A stretch of DNA of 32,700 nucleotides from RDXT01 sp033765305 (lineage in GTDB: Bacteria; Bacteroidota; Bacteroidia; J057): assembly GCA_033765305.1 (NCBI GenBank), contig JANRID010000030.1, positions 1 to 32,700 on the forward strand, written 5' to 3'. Every line of letters starts with the position of its first letter. The first letter of the stretch is position 1. The position numbers and the translations under genes were made by a program. Under the pieces are notes generated by a model. The model was not told the origin of the DNA and made no database searches. It was given only the letters and a program-made list of their open reading frames with translations. Positions 8,043 to 15,542 of the stretch are shown piece after piece.

Positions 8043-9068
8043 TTACACGTCCGGATCCGGCTCCCCGGCGGCATCGGGCTCCGGGCTGCCGGGATCGAAG
8101 CTTTTGAACATCGCAGCCAGCTGCTGCGCCTCCAGGTCGATATGGGTCTGGCGGCTTCGCCGCTGGCCCTTGATCTCCACCACCTCATCGAGGTAGTCGT
8201 TGAGCGACTGGATCAGGATCCGCTTGCCGATGTCGGCCAGCCAGAATGCGCCCTGGCTGATCTCGAAGAACTCGATGAAAATGGCCTGATCCATGCACAG
8301 CTTCACCACCACATACTCCGCCCAGATCCGGTAGGGCTCGATGACATCGTACACCAGCACCGGGCGGTTGTACTCGTCGCGGTGCAGGATGCCCAGATAG
8401 GGGTCGATGCCGGCGCGGATGAGCGCGTGCTCCACCCGCCCGTAGAGCATGCCGTAGGCATAGTTGAGCAGGGAGTTGAACATGTCCAGTGCCGGGTGCT
8501 TGGACCGCTTCTCGAAGCGGTACTGGTCCGGCAGACAGTCGCTGATGGCCCGGAAGTACACAAACCCGCATTTGCCCTCCAGCCCGCGGAAGCTGGCCCC
8601 GGCCTGGGCGATGTCCTCGCCCTGAATCTCCAGGATGCGTGCGCGGTAGCGTTCGAGGCGGGTCAGCGCGTCGGTCACCTGCAGGGTGACGGCGGGGTCC
8701 AGGCTGCGCAGCAGGGAGAGCAGCACCGTCTGGTTTTCGGTCTTGCGCAGCAGGATCTGGCGGATCCATTCCACCGCCGCCGGCGACTGCGCGAAGCGGA
8801 CCTGGTTCTTGCGGATGGTGGAAATCGAGCCGTAACGCGGGCTCCAGAGCCGGGCAAAAGGGAAGCCCTTGCCATCGATGAAGAGGATTTCCGTCTCATG
8901 TTCCACGGCCAGCATCACGGCTTCGTAGCTGAGCGAGGCAGCGCGGTTGAGGCAGATGCTCGACACCTGGCCCGGCGGCACCGATTCCTCGCCGTCGGCA
9001 TGCCGGATGTGGTAGCGGCCGTCGCGGACGCCGAGCCTGATGCCGGCTTTGTTCAGAAAGAGTTGCAT
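8043..9068 (-). CDS. cas1: Cas1 integrase
   Basis: The 341-residue Cas1 has an N-terminal beta domain (MQLFLNKAGIRLGVRDGRYH; SLSYEAVMLAVEHETEILFID, split here over residues 46-65) and a C-terminal helical catalytic domain. Candidate catalytic residues are E213 (GRVEHAL), H229 (LGILHRDE) and D241/E244 (VYDVIEPYRIW), matching the E-H-D/E triad used for spacer integration. The start codon is at 9068; an upstream in-frame extension lies on the opposite strand of the sigma-54 activator gene and is not credible. It is the first gene of the leftward adaptation block, and a sigma-54-like box lies 25-40 bases upstream. No reverse transcriptase or Cas6 fusion is present. Confidence 0.97.
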   Translation of the reverse strand: MQLFLNKAGIRLGVRDGRYHIRHADGEESVPPGQVSSICLNRAASLSYEAVMLAVEHETEILFIDGKGFPFARLWSPRYGSISTIRKNQVRFAQSPAAVEWIRQILLRKTENQTVLLSLLRSLDPAVTLQVTDALTRLERYRARILEIQGEDIAQAGASFRGLEGKCGFVYFRAISDCLPDQYRFEKRSKHPALDMFNSLLNYAYGMLYGRVEHALIRAGIDPYLGILHRDEYNRPVLVYDVIEPYRIWAEYVVVKLCMDQAIFIEFFEISQGAFWLADIGKRILIQSLNDYLDEVVEIKGQRRSRQTHIDLEAQQLAAMFKSFDPGSPEPDAAGEPDPDV

Positions 9069-9072
9069 ACCA

Positions 9073-9086
9073 GCAGCATATGCTGC
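9073..9086. promoter_or_regulatory. Perfect 14-bp palindrome in cas1 5' region
   Basis: GCAGCATATGCTGC is its own reverse complement and ends 5 bases before the cas1 start codon. It covers the position (about 9082) where a transcript from the sigma-54-like element would begin. It may be an operator or an mRNA hairpin controlling cas1 translation; only the symmetry is seen directly. Confidence 0.5.
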
Positions 9087-9092
9087 GTCCGC

Positions 9093-9108
9093 TTCCAAGC
9101 TTGTGCCA
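9093..9108 (-). promoter_or_regulatory. Candidate sigma-54 promoter for cas1
   Basis: The minus strand reads TGGCAC-A-AGCT-TGGAA. The -24 element TGGCAC is perfect. The -12 element TGGAA matches three of five positions of TTGCW, with GA where GC is expected, so the match is partial. It points at cas1, and the predicted start lies about 14 bases before the cas1 ATG. The context is persuasive because the divergent neighbour encodes a sigma-54 activator. Confidence 0.4.
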
Positions 9109-9118
9109 ATGGAAAAAG

Positions 9119-9134
9119 GGCGCAGATTTGCGCC
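9119..9134. promoter_or_regulatory. Inverted repeat, possible activator site
   Basis: GGCGCA-GATT-TGCGCC is a perfect 6-bp inverted repeat about 40 bases upstream of the predicted cas1 transcription start and 51 bases before the activator gene. A Fis-type HTH dimer could bind such a dyad. Enhancer sites for sigma-54 activators usually lie further upstream, so this is tentative. Confidence 0.35.
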
Positions 9135-9185
9135 TGCGGGGCAGATGCTATTGCAATTTTTGCTATCTTGAGTCAAAATTTGAAT

Positions 9186-10637
9186 ATGAAAGCCCCTGCA
9201 GGCCCCGGCCGGGTCATCGTCTCGTGGATCGCCTGGCATTACGATTATGTAGGCAAGACCAGCAGCGAAATCGAGACCGAAGGCCCCACCTTCGAGCTGC
9301 ACCGCCAATGGTACAAGCCGGAGCTGCACCGCGAGCATGTGCTCGTTTCGCCGAAGGAAGACGGCGACCTGCGCAGCCTGGAGCTGTATACTGCGCTCGT
9401 GCGCGCATTTCCTGGTCATTCCATCAATCTGGTTTTCAAGCCTTTGCGGAATATTTTCGACTTTCAGGAAATCAAGCAGCGGGCGGAGGAAGTGCTGGAG
9501 CTGGTCCGGGAGGACGACATCGACATCCTGGCCTCCAACGGCACCACGCCCATGCGCATGGTCTGGATGGCGCTGCATCTGGAGGACAACGGCTTCCGCA
9601 CGCGCCTCATCCAGGGGGCGGACCGCGCCATGGCTGAAGACGGGCCGAAGATTTTCGAGGTCAAGGTGACCGGCGCCCTGTTCAACTACCGCATTCAGCT
9701 GCTCCGGGAGCCCGGAGAGACGCCGGACCGCTGCATCCCGCAGACGCTCAAGCCCGTGTACGGGCTTGCGCGGCGGATTGCGGAGTTCGATGCGCTTTCC
9801 TGCTTGATCGAGGGCGAAAGCGGAACCGGCAAAGAGCTGATCGCCAGGGAAATCCACCAGTTTTCCCACCGGCGCGGCAAACCCTTCGTGGCGATCAACT
9901 GCGGCGCCTTCCGCAACGACGACCTGCTGGAGTCCCGCCTCTTCGGCCACCGCAAGGGGGCCTTTACCGGGGCCGCAGAGCATGCCGAGGGCTATTTCGG
10001 CAGGGCGGACGGGGGAATTCTGTTTCTGGACGAAATCGGCGACATCAGCATGGCCATGCAGAGCACCCTGCTGCGCGCCCTCCAGGAGCAGCGCATCACG
10101 CCGGTGGGCGGCACGGAGGAGCGTCCGGTCGATGTGCGCATGCTGGCCGCCACCAACAAGGACCTGGAAGCCGAATGCCGCGCAGGCCGCTTCCGCTGGG
10201 ACCTGTACTACCGGCTCGTGCGGACCCGCATCCGCGTGCCTCCGCTTCGTGCGTATTCCGTAGAAGACCGCCGGGAGCTCGTCGGCTTTCTGATGGACAA
10301 ATGCATGCGCGAACTCCGGCTTCCGCAGCGCAGCCTGTCCCGCGAAACCATGGACTGGCTGATGCAGCATGATTTTCCGGGGAACATCCGCGAGATGGAG
10401 AACCTGATTTTCAATGCATCCGTCCTGTCCGATCTGTATGCCAAAGAGCTGAGCCTGTCCGTGCCCGCCGGGCTCTACGGCGCGGCGCAGCCGGACCTGA
10501 GCCTCGAAGGCGTCAAGCGGCGGCATATCCAGCGCACGCTGGAGTACTGCGGCGGCAACAAGGCGCAGGCGGCCCGGCTGCTGGAGATTTCGCTCAACAC
10601 CCTCAAAAAATACCTCGGCGAGGCGGACGGGGACTGA
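9186..10637 (+). CDS. Sigma-54-dependent activator with RtcR-like CARF sensor
   Basis: A 483-residue bacterial enhancer-binding protein in three parts. Residues 1-170 form a Rossmann-like sensor resembling the CARF domain of RtcR; the stretch INLVFKPLRNIFDFQE and then ILASNGTTPMRMVWMALH (114-131) followed by RTRLIQGA matches RtcR's order of elements. Residues about 185-420 are the AAA+ sigma-54 domain: Walker A GESGTGKE (210-217), the sigma-54 contact loop GAFTGA (258-263) and Walker B GGILFLDEIGD (276-286). The C-terminus (about 440-483) is a Fis-type HTH (GGNKAQAARLLEISLNTLKKYL). It is divergent from cas1 with 117 bases between. CARF domains bind cyclic oligoadenylates or related nucleotides, so activation of adaptation genes by Cas10 product is a reasonable inference. 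RtcR's own ligand, RNA-end linked, is the alternative. Confidence 0.88.
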   Translation: MKAPAGPGRVIVSWIAWHYDYVGKTSSEIETEGPTFELHRQWYKPELHREHVLVSPKEDGDLRSLELYTALVRAFPGHSINLVFKPLRNIFDFQEIKQRAEEVLELVREDDIDILASNGTTPMRMVWMALHLEDNGFRTRLIQGADRAMAEDGPKIFEVKVTGALFNYRIQLLREPGETPDRCIPQTLKPVYGLARRIAEFDALSCLIEGESGTGKELIAREIHQFSHRRGKPFVAINCGAFRNDDLLESRLFGHRKGAFTGAAEHAEGYFGRADGGILFLDEIGDISMAMQSTLLRALQEQRITPVGGTEERPVDVRMLAATNKDLEAECRAGRFRWDLYYRLVRTRIRVPPLRAYSVEDRRELVGFLMDKCMRELRLPQRSLSRETMDWLMQHDFPGNIREMENLIFNASVLSDLYAKELSLSVPAGLYGAAQPDLSLEGVKRRHIQRTLEYCGGNKAQAARLLEISLNTLKKYLGEADGD

Positions 10638-10645
10638 GCCAGGGC

Positions 10646-12028
10646 TTACCTGACAAACCAGAGCGCCTCCAGATGCACCCGCTGCACAGCGCGGGTCATG
10701 GCTGTGTACCACCATTGGTACACATTCGGCCTCGGCATGCCGGCGATTTTATTGTCCATCCAGATAAAGGCCTCCTGCCATTCGCCGCCCTGGCACTTGT
10801 GGCAGGTCACCGCGAAGCCGTACACGGCCTTGACGGCGTTGAGCCAGGGGTCGCTGCGCAACTGGTCGTTATATTCGGTCGTGCCTTCCTTGATTCTCTG
10901 CGCCTGCATCCGGGCTTTGAAGTCGATCATCAGCTGCTGATGCTGGTTGGTGCTGAGGTTGAGATTGCCGGAATGGATCAGGTCGAGGAAGCACAGCACG
11001 GTCTGCGGTTCGCCCTGTTCGGGCTGCACCTCCAGCTCGGCGAAGACCAGGCCGGCCTTGTAGTCCGTGCGTCCGGTAAACCGCAGGAAGCGGAGCAGGT
11101 CGCCGTTGTGCAGGCCGAAGGCGCCGGTATTCTGCGTCACCATCAGCACATCGCCCGGCACCGGATCGGGGCCGGTGCGCCCGAGGCTGTGGCGGATGCG
11201 CGCGTTGAGCTGCATGCGCTGCTGGTTGGAATGGCAGATCAGGATGGCGCGGGAGAGGTCTTCGGGGTGCCGGGCGCGCAGGTAGGCGCCGAGCAGGGCC
11301 TCCGGGTCGCGGTGAAGGGCGATGTGGGGGGCAGCATGCACGGGCAGGCTGGGCCATTTGCTGGTTTCGGGCTGCTGGACCAGGGCCCGCAGGCGGCTGG
11401 CGACCTGCAGGATGCCGCTGCCGGCGGCCTGGCGGGCTACTTCGGTGAGCTCGGCCTCCCGGACGCCCGGCTTGCCGGGGTAGGCGGCATAGGAAGCCGG
11501 ATTGAGGGCCGGCGATTCGCGCTGGTTGACCGGCGGAAGCTGGCAGGGGTCGCCGACGAAGATAAACCGCCCTTCGGGGTCGTATTCCAGCAGGTTCTGG
11601 AGCAGTCTGCCGTCGCCAAACTCCGCAAAGGAGCCCGGCGGCACCGGCTGATCGGAGATCATCGAGGATTCGTCCACGATATAGATCATCCGGCTGCCGG
11701 GCACCGCCCGCTTGAGTATGAAGACGGCCTTGTCGCCCAATCCGGCAAACACGTAAATGCAGCTGTGGATGGTCCGGGCCAGGACCCCGGTCTTTTCGGA
11801 GAGGATCTTGGCCGCCCGCCCGGTGGAGGCGAGCAGCTCATAGCGGATCTCCTGCTCCCGCAGGTAGCCGATGAGCCCCTTCATCAGGGTGGTCTTGCCG
11901 GTGCCGGCATAGCCTTTCAGGATGAACACCTGGTCGGTGTGCTGCTGCGCGAAGGCGCAGAGCGCGTCAAAGGCTTCGGCCTGTCCGCGGTTGAGCTCGA
12001 AGGGGAAATAGGGGGCGGCGTCGGGCAT
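10646..12028 (-). CDS. Second RecD/Pif1-like SF1B helicase
   Basis: A 460-residue helicase with Walker A GYAGTGKT (39-46), Walker B YIVDESSMIS, motif III GDPCQLPPV, and C-terminal GFAVTCHKCQGGEWQEAF and YTAMTRAVQRVHLEA. It is clearly a paralogue in class of the helicase at 4085-6169 but about 230 residues shorter, lacking the N-terminal lead and the C-terminal extension. It starts 30 bases after the csx20 stop, in the same direction, so the two probably share a transcript. It converges on the CARF-sigma-54 gene with only 8 bases between the stops. A defence or DNA-processing function is inferred from context only. Confidence 0.87.
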   Translation of the reverse strand: MPDAAPYFPFELNRGQAEAFDALCAFAQQHTDQVFILKGYAGTGKTTLMKGLIGYLREQEIRYELLASTGRAAKILSEKTGVLARTIHSCIYVFAGLGDKAVFILKRAVPGSRMIYIVDESSMISDQPVPPGSFAEFGDGRLLQNLLEYDPEGRFIFVGDPCQLPPVNQRESPALNPASYAAYPGKPGVREAELTEVARQAAGSGILQVASRLRALVQQPETSKWPSLPVHAAPHIALHRDPEALLGAYLRARHPEDLSRAILICHSNQQRMQLNARIRHSLGRTGPDPVPGDVLMVTQNTGAFGLHNGDLLRFLRFTGRTDYKAGLVFAELEVQPEQGEPQTVLCFLDLIHSGNLNLSTNQHQQLMIDFKARMQAQRIKEGTTEYNDQLRSDPWLNAVKAVYGFAVTCHKCQGGEWQEAFIWMDNKIAGMPRPNVYQWWYTAMTRAVQRVHLEALWFVR

Positions 12029-12058
12029 CGCATCCGGGTTAGGGGGGGGGAAAGATGG

Positions 12059-12448
12059 TCAGGGCCGGTACTTGCGGAAGCGCACATGCCGGAACACCCG
12101 CTCGATCTTCACCGAGCCGTCGGGCTGAGGCTGCTCCAGCGTCTGGCGGCCGGTGGTGCCGTAGACAGGAATGTATCCCTTTGACAGGCAATGGGTTACC
12201 GCAATCCACGTTACCCCGTAGTCGCCCTGCACCATGACGGTATCCCCCGCTTGCGCCCGGGCGTCCAGCCAGCCGAGGACGGGCGCCACGTGCGCATCGA
12301 GCGATTCGGGTTCCGGCGGCACCTGGCTCCAGATTGCCTGGAGCTCGTCGGGCAGGTAGATGAACTCAGCGGCCGCCAGCGACCTGCGGGCGTCGGCCTC
12401 CTGTTCGGAGCTGAGGCGGTGGTTGAAAAGGAGGAAGAAATTAGGCAT
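12059..12448 (-). CDS. csx20: Csx20-family CRISPR protein, putative cOA ring nuclease
   Basis: A 129-residue protein whose landmarks are FFLLFNHRLSSEQEADARRS (residues 4-23), FIYLPDELQAIWSQVPPEPE, the loop VMVQGDYGVT (71-80), GYIPVYGTTGR and the end VKIERVFRHVRFRKYRP. These I recognise as the Csx20 family found with type III systems. Csx15, Csx16 and Csx20 have been proposed as ring nucleases that degrade cyclic oligoadenylates and switch off CARF effectors. The start at 12448 removes nine unlike residues upstream. It sits apart from the effector operon, paired with the second helicase. The assignment is by remembered family sequence, so ring-nuclease activity in this copy is inference. Confidence 0.72.
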   Translation of the reverse strand: MPNFFLLFNHRLSSEQEADARRSLAAAEFIYLPDELQAIWSQVPPEPESLDAHVAPVLGWLDARAQAGDTVMVQGDYGVTWIAVTHCLSKGYIPVYGTTGRQTLEQPQPDGSVKIERVFRHVRFRKYRP

Positions 12449-12515
12449 AAGAATACAGGTTGGACAAATCTGCAATCGGATTGCGGATTTGGATGGATGG
12501 TTGTTTATTTACGGC

Positions 12516-13679
12516 ATGATTGCACGCACGCTGTCTGAAACCTTGCTGGGGCTCAGGGGAAAGTTTCCGGTCTGTTTTCTGACCGGCCCGCGCCAGTCCG
12601 GCAAGACGACCCTGCTCAAGGCGCTGATCCCGGATCTGCCCTATGTGTCCCTCGAAGAGCCGGATCTCCGGGCCATCGCGCTGCAGGATCCGCGCGGGTT
12701 TCTGGACCAGTTTCCGGCAGGTCTGGTGCTGGACGAGGCGCAGCGGGCACCCGCGCTGTTTTCGTACATTCAGGGCCGGGCGGATGCGGATCCGGAGATC
12801 CGCTATTACCTGTCGGGTTCGCAGAACTTTCTGCTTTCGGAGAAGATCACCCAGTCGCTGGCCGGGCGGACAGCGGTGCTCAGCCTGCTTCCGCTGTCGC
12901 TGGCAGAGCTGCATGCTGCGGGCTTCCGCTTCGGCTCCTTCGAGGAGGTGCTGTTCCGGGGGCAGTATCCCCGCTGTTACGACCGCCAGATCGAGCCGCA
13001 TCTCTTCTATCCCTCGTATGTGCAGACCTACGTGGAGCGGGACGTCCGGCAGATGAAAAATATCGGCGATCTCGATGCGTTTATCCGCTTTCTGCAGCTG
13101 TGCGCAGGGCGCATCGGCCAGCCGCTCAACCTCAGTTCGCTGGCTCAGGATGCAGGCATCAGCGCCAATACGGCGAAAAGCTGGATGTCGATTCTGCAGG
13201 CCAGCTTTCTGGTGTTCACGCTGCAGCCATACTTCCGCAACGTAGGCACGCGGGCGGTCAAGTCGCCCAAGCTGTATTTCCACGATACCGGCCTGGCTTG
13301 CTACCTGCTGGGCATCAGCGAAGCGGGCCAGCTCTTCAGCCATTACCTCCGGGGCAGCCTGTTCGAGAACTTGGTGCTGTCCGAGCTCGTCAAGCACCGC
13401 CTGCACCGGGGCCAGAAGCCCGGCCTGTATTTCTGGACCGACAAAAGCCGCCGCGAGGTGGACTGTCTGATCGAGCGGGGGACGGGGCTGCGTCCGGTGG
13501 AGATTAAATCGGGCAAGACGATGCTCGACAGCTATTTCGATACGATCCGCCTTTGGCAGAAACTCAGCGGGGAGGCCGGTACCGCCGGATTTGTGGTGTA
13601 CGGCGGGGACGCCAGCTTCACCCTGCCCGGCGGCCGCCTGCTGAGCTGGCGGGATATGGAGGAGCTGTGGCGGGAATGA
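12516..13679 (+). CDS. AAA+ ATPase with DUF4143 domain
   Basis: A 387-residue protein of the common AAA_14/DUF4143 class. It has Walker A TGPRQSGKT near residue 25, Walker B GLVLDEAQR, sensor YYLSGSQNFLL, and the C-terminal DUF4143 nuclease-like fold with FFWTDKSRREVDCLIE-type residues (visible as LYFWTDKSRREVDCLIE) followed by PVEIKSGKT. The D-x(n)-E-x-K pattern resembles the PD-(D/E)XK arrangement. These proteins are widespread, often solitary, and mostly of unknown function; some are linked to mobile DNA or toxin-antitoxin traits. Here it is divergent from csx20, converges on the card1 gene, and interrupts the otherwise leftward CRISPR genes. Membership in the CRISPR system is not shown. 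Confidence 0.85.
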   Translation: MIARTLSETLLGLRGKFPVCFLTGPRQSGKTTLLKALIPDLPYVSLEEPDLRAIALQDPRGFLDQFPAGLVLDEAQRAPALFSYIQGRADADPEIRYYLSGSQNFLLSEKITQSLAGRTAVLSLLPLSLAELHAAGFRFGSFEEVLFRGQYPRCYDRQIEPHLFYPSYVQTYVERDVRQMKNIGDLDAFIRFLQLCAGRIGQPLNLSSLAQDAGISANTAKSWMSILQASFLVFTLQPYFRNVGTRAVKSPKLYFHDTGLACYLLGISEAGQLFSHYLRGSLFENLVLSELVKHRLHRGQKPGLYFWTDKSRREVDCLIERGTGLRPVEIKSGKTMLDSYFDTIRLWQKLSGEAGTAGFVVYGGDASFTLPGGRLLSWRDMEELWRE

Positions 13680-13754
13680 AGGGCTGCGGGCATTCATGAT
13701 GAAAGCGTGTGTGGCGGCAGGCCTGAAGGCGCAGACAGATCCGTTTTCCAGTTT

Positions 13755-14810
13755 TTACAGGTCCTGAAAAAACGTGCGCAGGGCTTCCGGGTCGCGGAGG
13801 ACGGCCATTTCCATCGGATGCTTCCGGATGCGCAGAATGGAGGCCATTTCGTCCCAGGTCGCCTCGCGGTTTCCGTCAATGAACGGCTGCACCTGTGCAG
13901 CGGCATCCTGCTGGATGATGGCGAAGAAAGGCCGGGCGGAAAGCCCGAACAGGTTGTTGGCATCGGCCAGCTTATGCAGCTCTTTCCGGATATCGCCGAT
14001 CGTTTTCGGCTGAGCGCCCAGGAAGTGTTTGCACTCGCCTATATACAGCCGGTTGTGCTGCACAAAGATCACGTCGTACTCCTGGTTATAGGCCCCGCCG
14101 GGGCCGGATTTGTTGAGGCTGACATTGTAGGACATATTCGGCAAGGGAATATGCAGCACCTCCTGGATGCGGCCTGCCAGCCAAACCTCCAACCAGGGGC
14201 CAGCATAAAACGCCTTCATCTCTTTGTCCTCCGGGGCTACCGCCCCCTGTTTCCGGGCCCAGAGCAGACGGTCCCGGATGTCCGGATCGGGCTGCTCGCC
14301 GCTCAGGTGCCGGAAGATCGCCGAAGCTTCCGCATATGCGGCCCGCCAGTTGCCTTTGCGCAGCACCTGCACGCCATGCACCGCCAGATATTCCTCCAGC
14401 GACACCTGCGCCGTAAGCGGGATCTCGGCGGCATCGGGGAAGATCCGCAGGAACTGCTTCCCGCCGATGGGCAGGTATAAGATCTGCGCCGCCGGGCGCC
14501 GGCTGGCCCAAATATGGGCCCCCAGCGACATCATTTTGGTGCCGCCGGTGATGTAGGCCTGCACCGGCTCCGCCGCATCGAGGCCGAGGCTGTCGAGCGC
14601 CTGCACAGTGCTGCCAGGCTGCTCGGGGTCCACCACCCGGCGGAGGATGCTCGCTTCCGGGATCCCCGCCGTCTGGGCGGTCCAGCGGCCCTGGCCGCTT
14701 TTTTCCATCTTGTCGGTGGTGATGAACACATAGCGCTCAAACGGCCCGAACTGCTTGAGGAAGAGCAGGTTGGGGAGGGTCTGGTCGGAGATGAGGAGGA
14801 TGGGGGTCAT
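13755..14810 (-). CDS. Card1/Can2-like CARF PD-(D/E)XK nuclease
   Basis: The 351-residue protein has an N-terminal CARF domain (MTPILLISDQ, then ITGGTKMMSLGAHIWA with the TGGTK ligand-binding signature at 88-92) and a C-terminal DUF1887-type nuclease. The active-site pattern is visible as D246 (EYDVIFV) and E259-x-K261 (LYIGECK), with E208 (PWLEVW) upstream. Length is close to the roughly 370 residues of known Card1. Card1/Can2 enzymes are switched on by cyclic tetra-adenylate and cut ssDNA, nick supercoiled DNA and/or cut RNA. The start codon overlaps the stop of the PIN-toxin gene (ATGA), an odd coupling for an effector. It is the last gene of the long effector operon. Confidence 0.88.
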   Translation of the reverse strand: MTPILLISDQTLPNLLFLKQFGPFERYVFITTDKMEKSGQGRWTAQTAGIPEASILRRVVDPEQPGSTVQALDSLGLDAAEPVQAYITGGTKMMSLGAHIWASRRPAAQILYLPIGGKQFLRIFPDAAEIPLTAQVSLEEYLAVHGVQVLRKGNWRAAYAEASAIFRHLSGEQPDPDIRDRLLWARKQGAVAPEDKEMKAFYAGPWLEVWLAGRIQEVLHIPLPNMSYNVSLNKSGPGGAYNQEYDVIFVQHNRLYIGECKHFLGAQPKTIGDIRKELHKLADANNLFGLSARPFFAIIQQDAAAQVQPFIDGNREATWDEMASILRIRKHPMEMAVLRDPEALRTFFQDL

Positions 14811-15295
14811 AGTTCGTTGGCCTGGCGCAGTACCGACATGCGGAGGGTGTCGCTGATCCATATCCCGTTTTCAGTCATACGGGTCAGCAAAGGTGCTAAA
14901 GCCGGGATGACCCCTTCCTGCCGGGCTTTTAATAATATGCCCAACGTTCCCGTGTAAGGAATGCCGTGAAAAGACGCGACATGGCGGGCAGCCTTTTCGT
15001 CAAGCAGCCCCCGGCCTGCCTGAAGCTCTCCGGCCAGCACAATAACTTCAGCCTCACCCCGGTCAAGCGTATCGAGCAGATACCCTACCGAGGTCATTTG
15101 TTGAACCGGACGGACTTCTATCCAATCTATTTCTGCCACAGGCTGGTAGGCAGATCTAGATCTGCCTTGTTCCACTTCTTCATAAACTGCCTGCGGGATG
15201 ATCACCTTTGTGTAGAAATGTTTTAACAGCCTAAGCTCCCCCAGTCCCATTAGGGTAATCAGCGGGGTTGTATTGGAGATGACGGTCTCAAGCAT
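14807..15295 (-). CDS. DUF3368 PIN-domain toxin-like RNase
   Basis: A 162-residue PIN-fold protein of the DUF3368 family: VISNTTPLITLMGLGELRLL at residues 5-24, VIIPQAVYEEV, the acidic LDRGEAEVIVLA (E81) and GRGLLDEKAARHVA (D99), then IPYTGTLGILLKA. Position 8 is Asn where many PIN domains carry the first Asp; N is common in this subfamily, so activity is not excluded. The gene overlaps the UPF0175 gene upstream by 8 bases and the card1 start downstream by 4. It is the toxin half of a probable toxin-antitoxin pair. The placement inside a type III effector operon suggests either a hitchhiking addiction module or recruitment as an extra effector. Confidence 0.85.
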   Translation of the reverse strand: MLETVISNTTPLITLMGLGELRLLKHFYTKVIIPQAVYEEVEQGRSRSAYQPVAEIDWIEVRPVQQMTSVGYLLDTLDRGEAEVIVLAGELQAGRGLLDEKAARHVASFHGIPYTGTLGILLKARQEGVIPALAPLLTRMTENGIWISDTLRMSVLRQANEL

Positions 15296-15542
15296 TGCGT
15301 GTATCCTCGAGCAGTTGGCTGTCATCTGTATCATTGAAGATACTCACCTGATACTGAGCCAGCAACTCCAGAAAATCCATCCGGCTGATGCCCAGCGTGC
15401 GGGCCGCAATACCCGACGATATCCGGCCCATCTCGAACAGTTTTACCAACGCCAGCCGCTTGAACTCCTGCTCAAACGCCTGGTCCTGCATCCGGAGATG
15501 CCACGCAAGTTCACGGGGCAATATGATGGTTAAGTCTCCCAT
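15288..15542 (-). CDS. UPF0175-family antitoxin
   Basis: An 84-residue protein, MGDLTIILPRELAWHLRM at the N-terminus and an HTH-like GRISSGIAARTLGISRMDFLELL at about 39-61. UPF0175 proteins pair with DUF3368 PIN toxins, as here, and are expected to bind both the toxin and the module's own promoter. The C-terminal tail (DTDDSQLLEDTRNA) is acidic and overlaps the toxin start. Its start lies inside the last codons of the RAYT gene (13-base overlap), so a promoter for the pair would lie within the RAYT 3' end. Confidence 0.85.
   Translation of the reverse strand: MGDLTIILPRELAWHLRMQDQAFEQEFKRLALVKLFEMGRISSGIAARTLGISRMDFLELLAQYQVSIFNDTDDSQLLEDTRNA

Noticed and set aside
6957..9185. Long N-terminal extension of the sigma-54 activator frame across CAPP and cas1
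   Set aside because: It is antisense to cas1 and CAPP; the activator's natural start is the ATG at 9186, which gives a CARF domain of normal length.
10638..10645. Terminator between the convergent activator and helicase genes
   Set aside because: Only 8 bases separate the stops, and I could not see a stem followed by T residues on either strand.
12516..13679. DUF4143 ATPase as a new CRISPR effector
   Set aside because: This family is widespread outside CRISPR loci, and here it runs opposite to its neighbours, so the sequence gives no reason to assign it to the system.
13680..13754. Possible small gene or terminator between the DUF4143 ATPase and card1
   Set aside because: The 75-bp gap holds no convincing hairpin or open frame.
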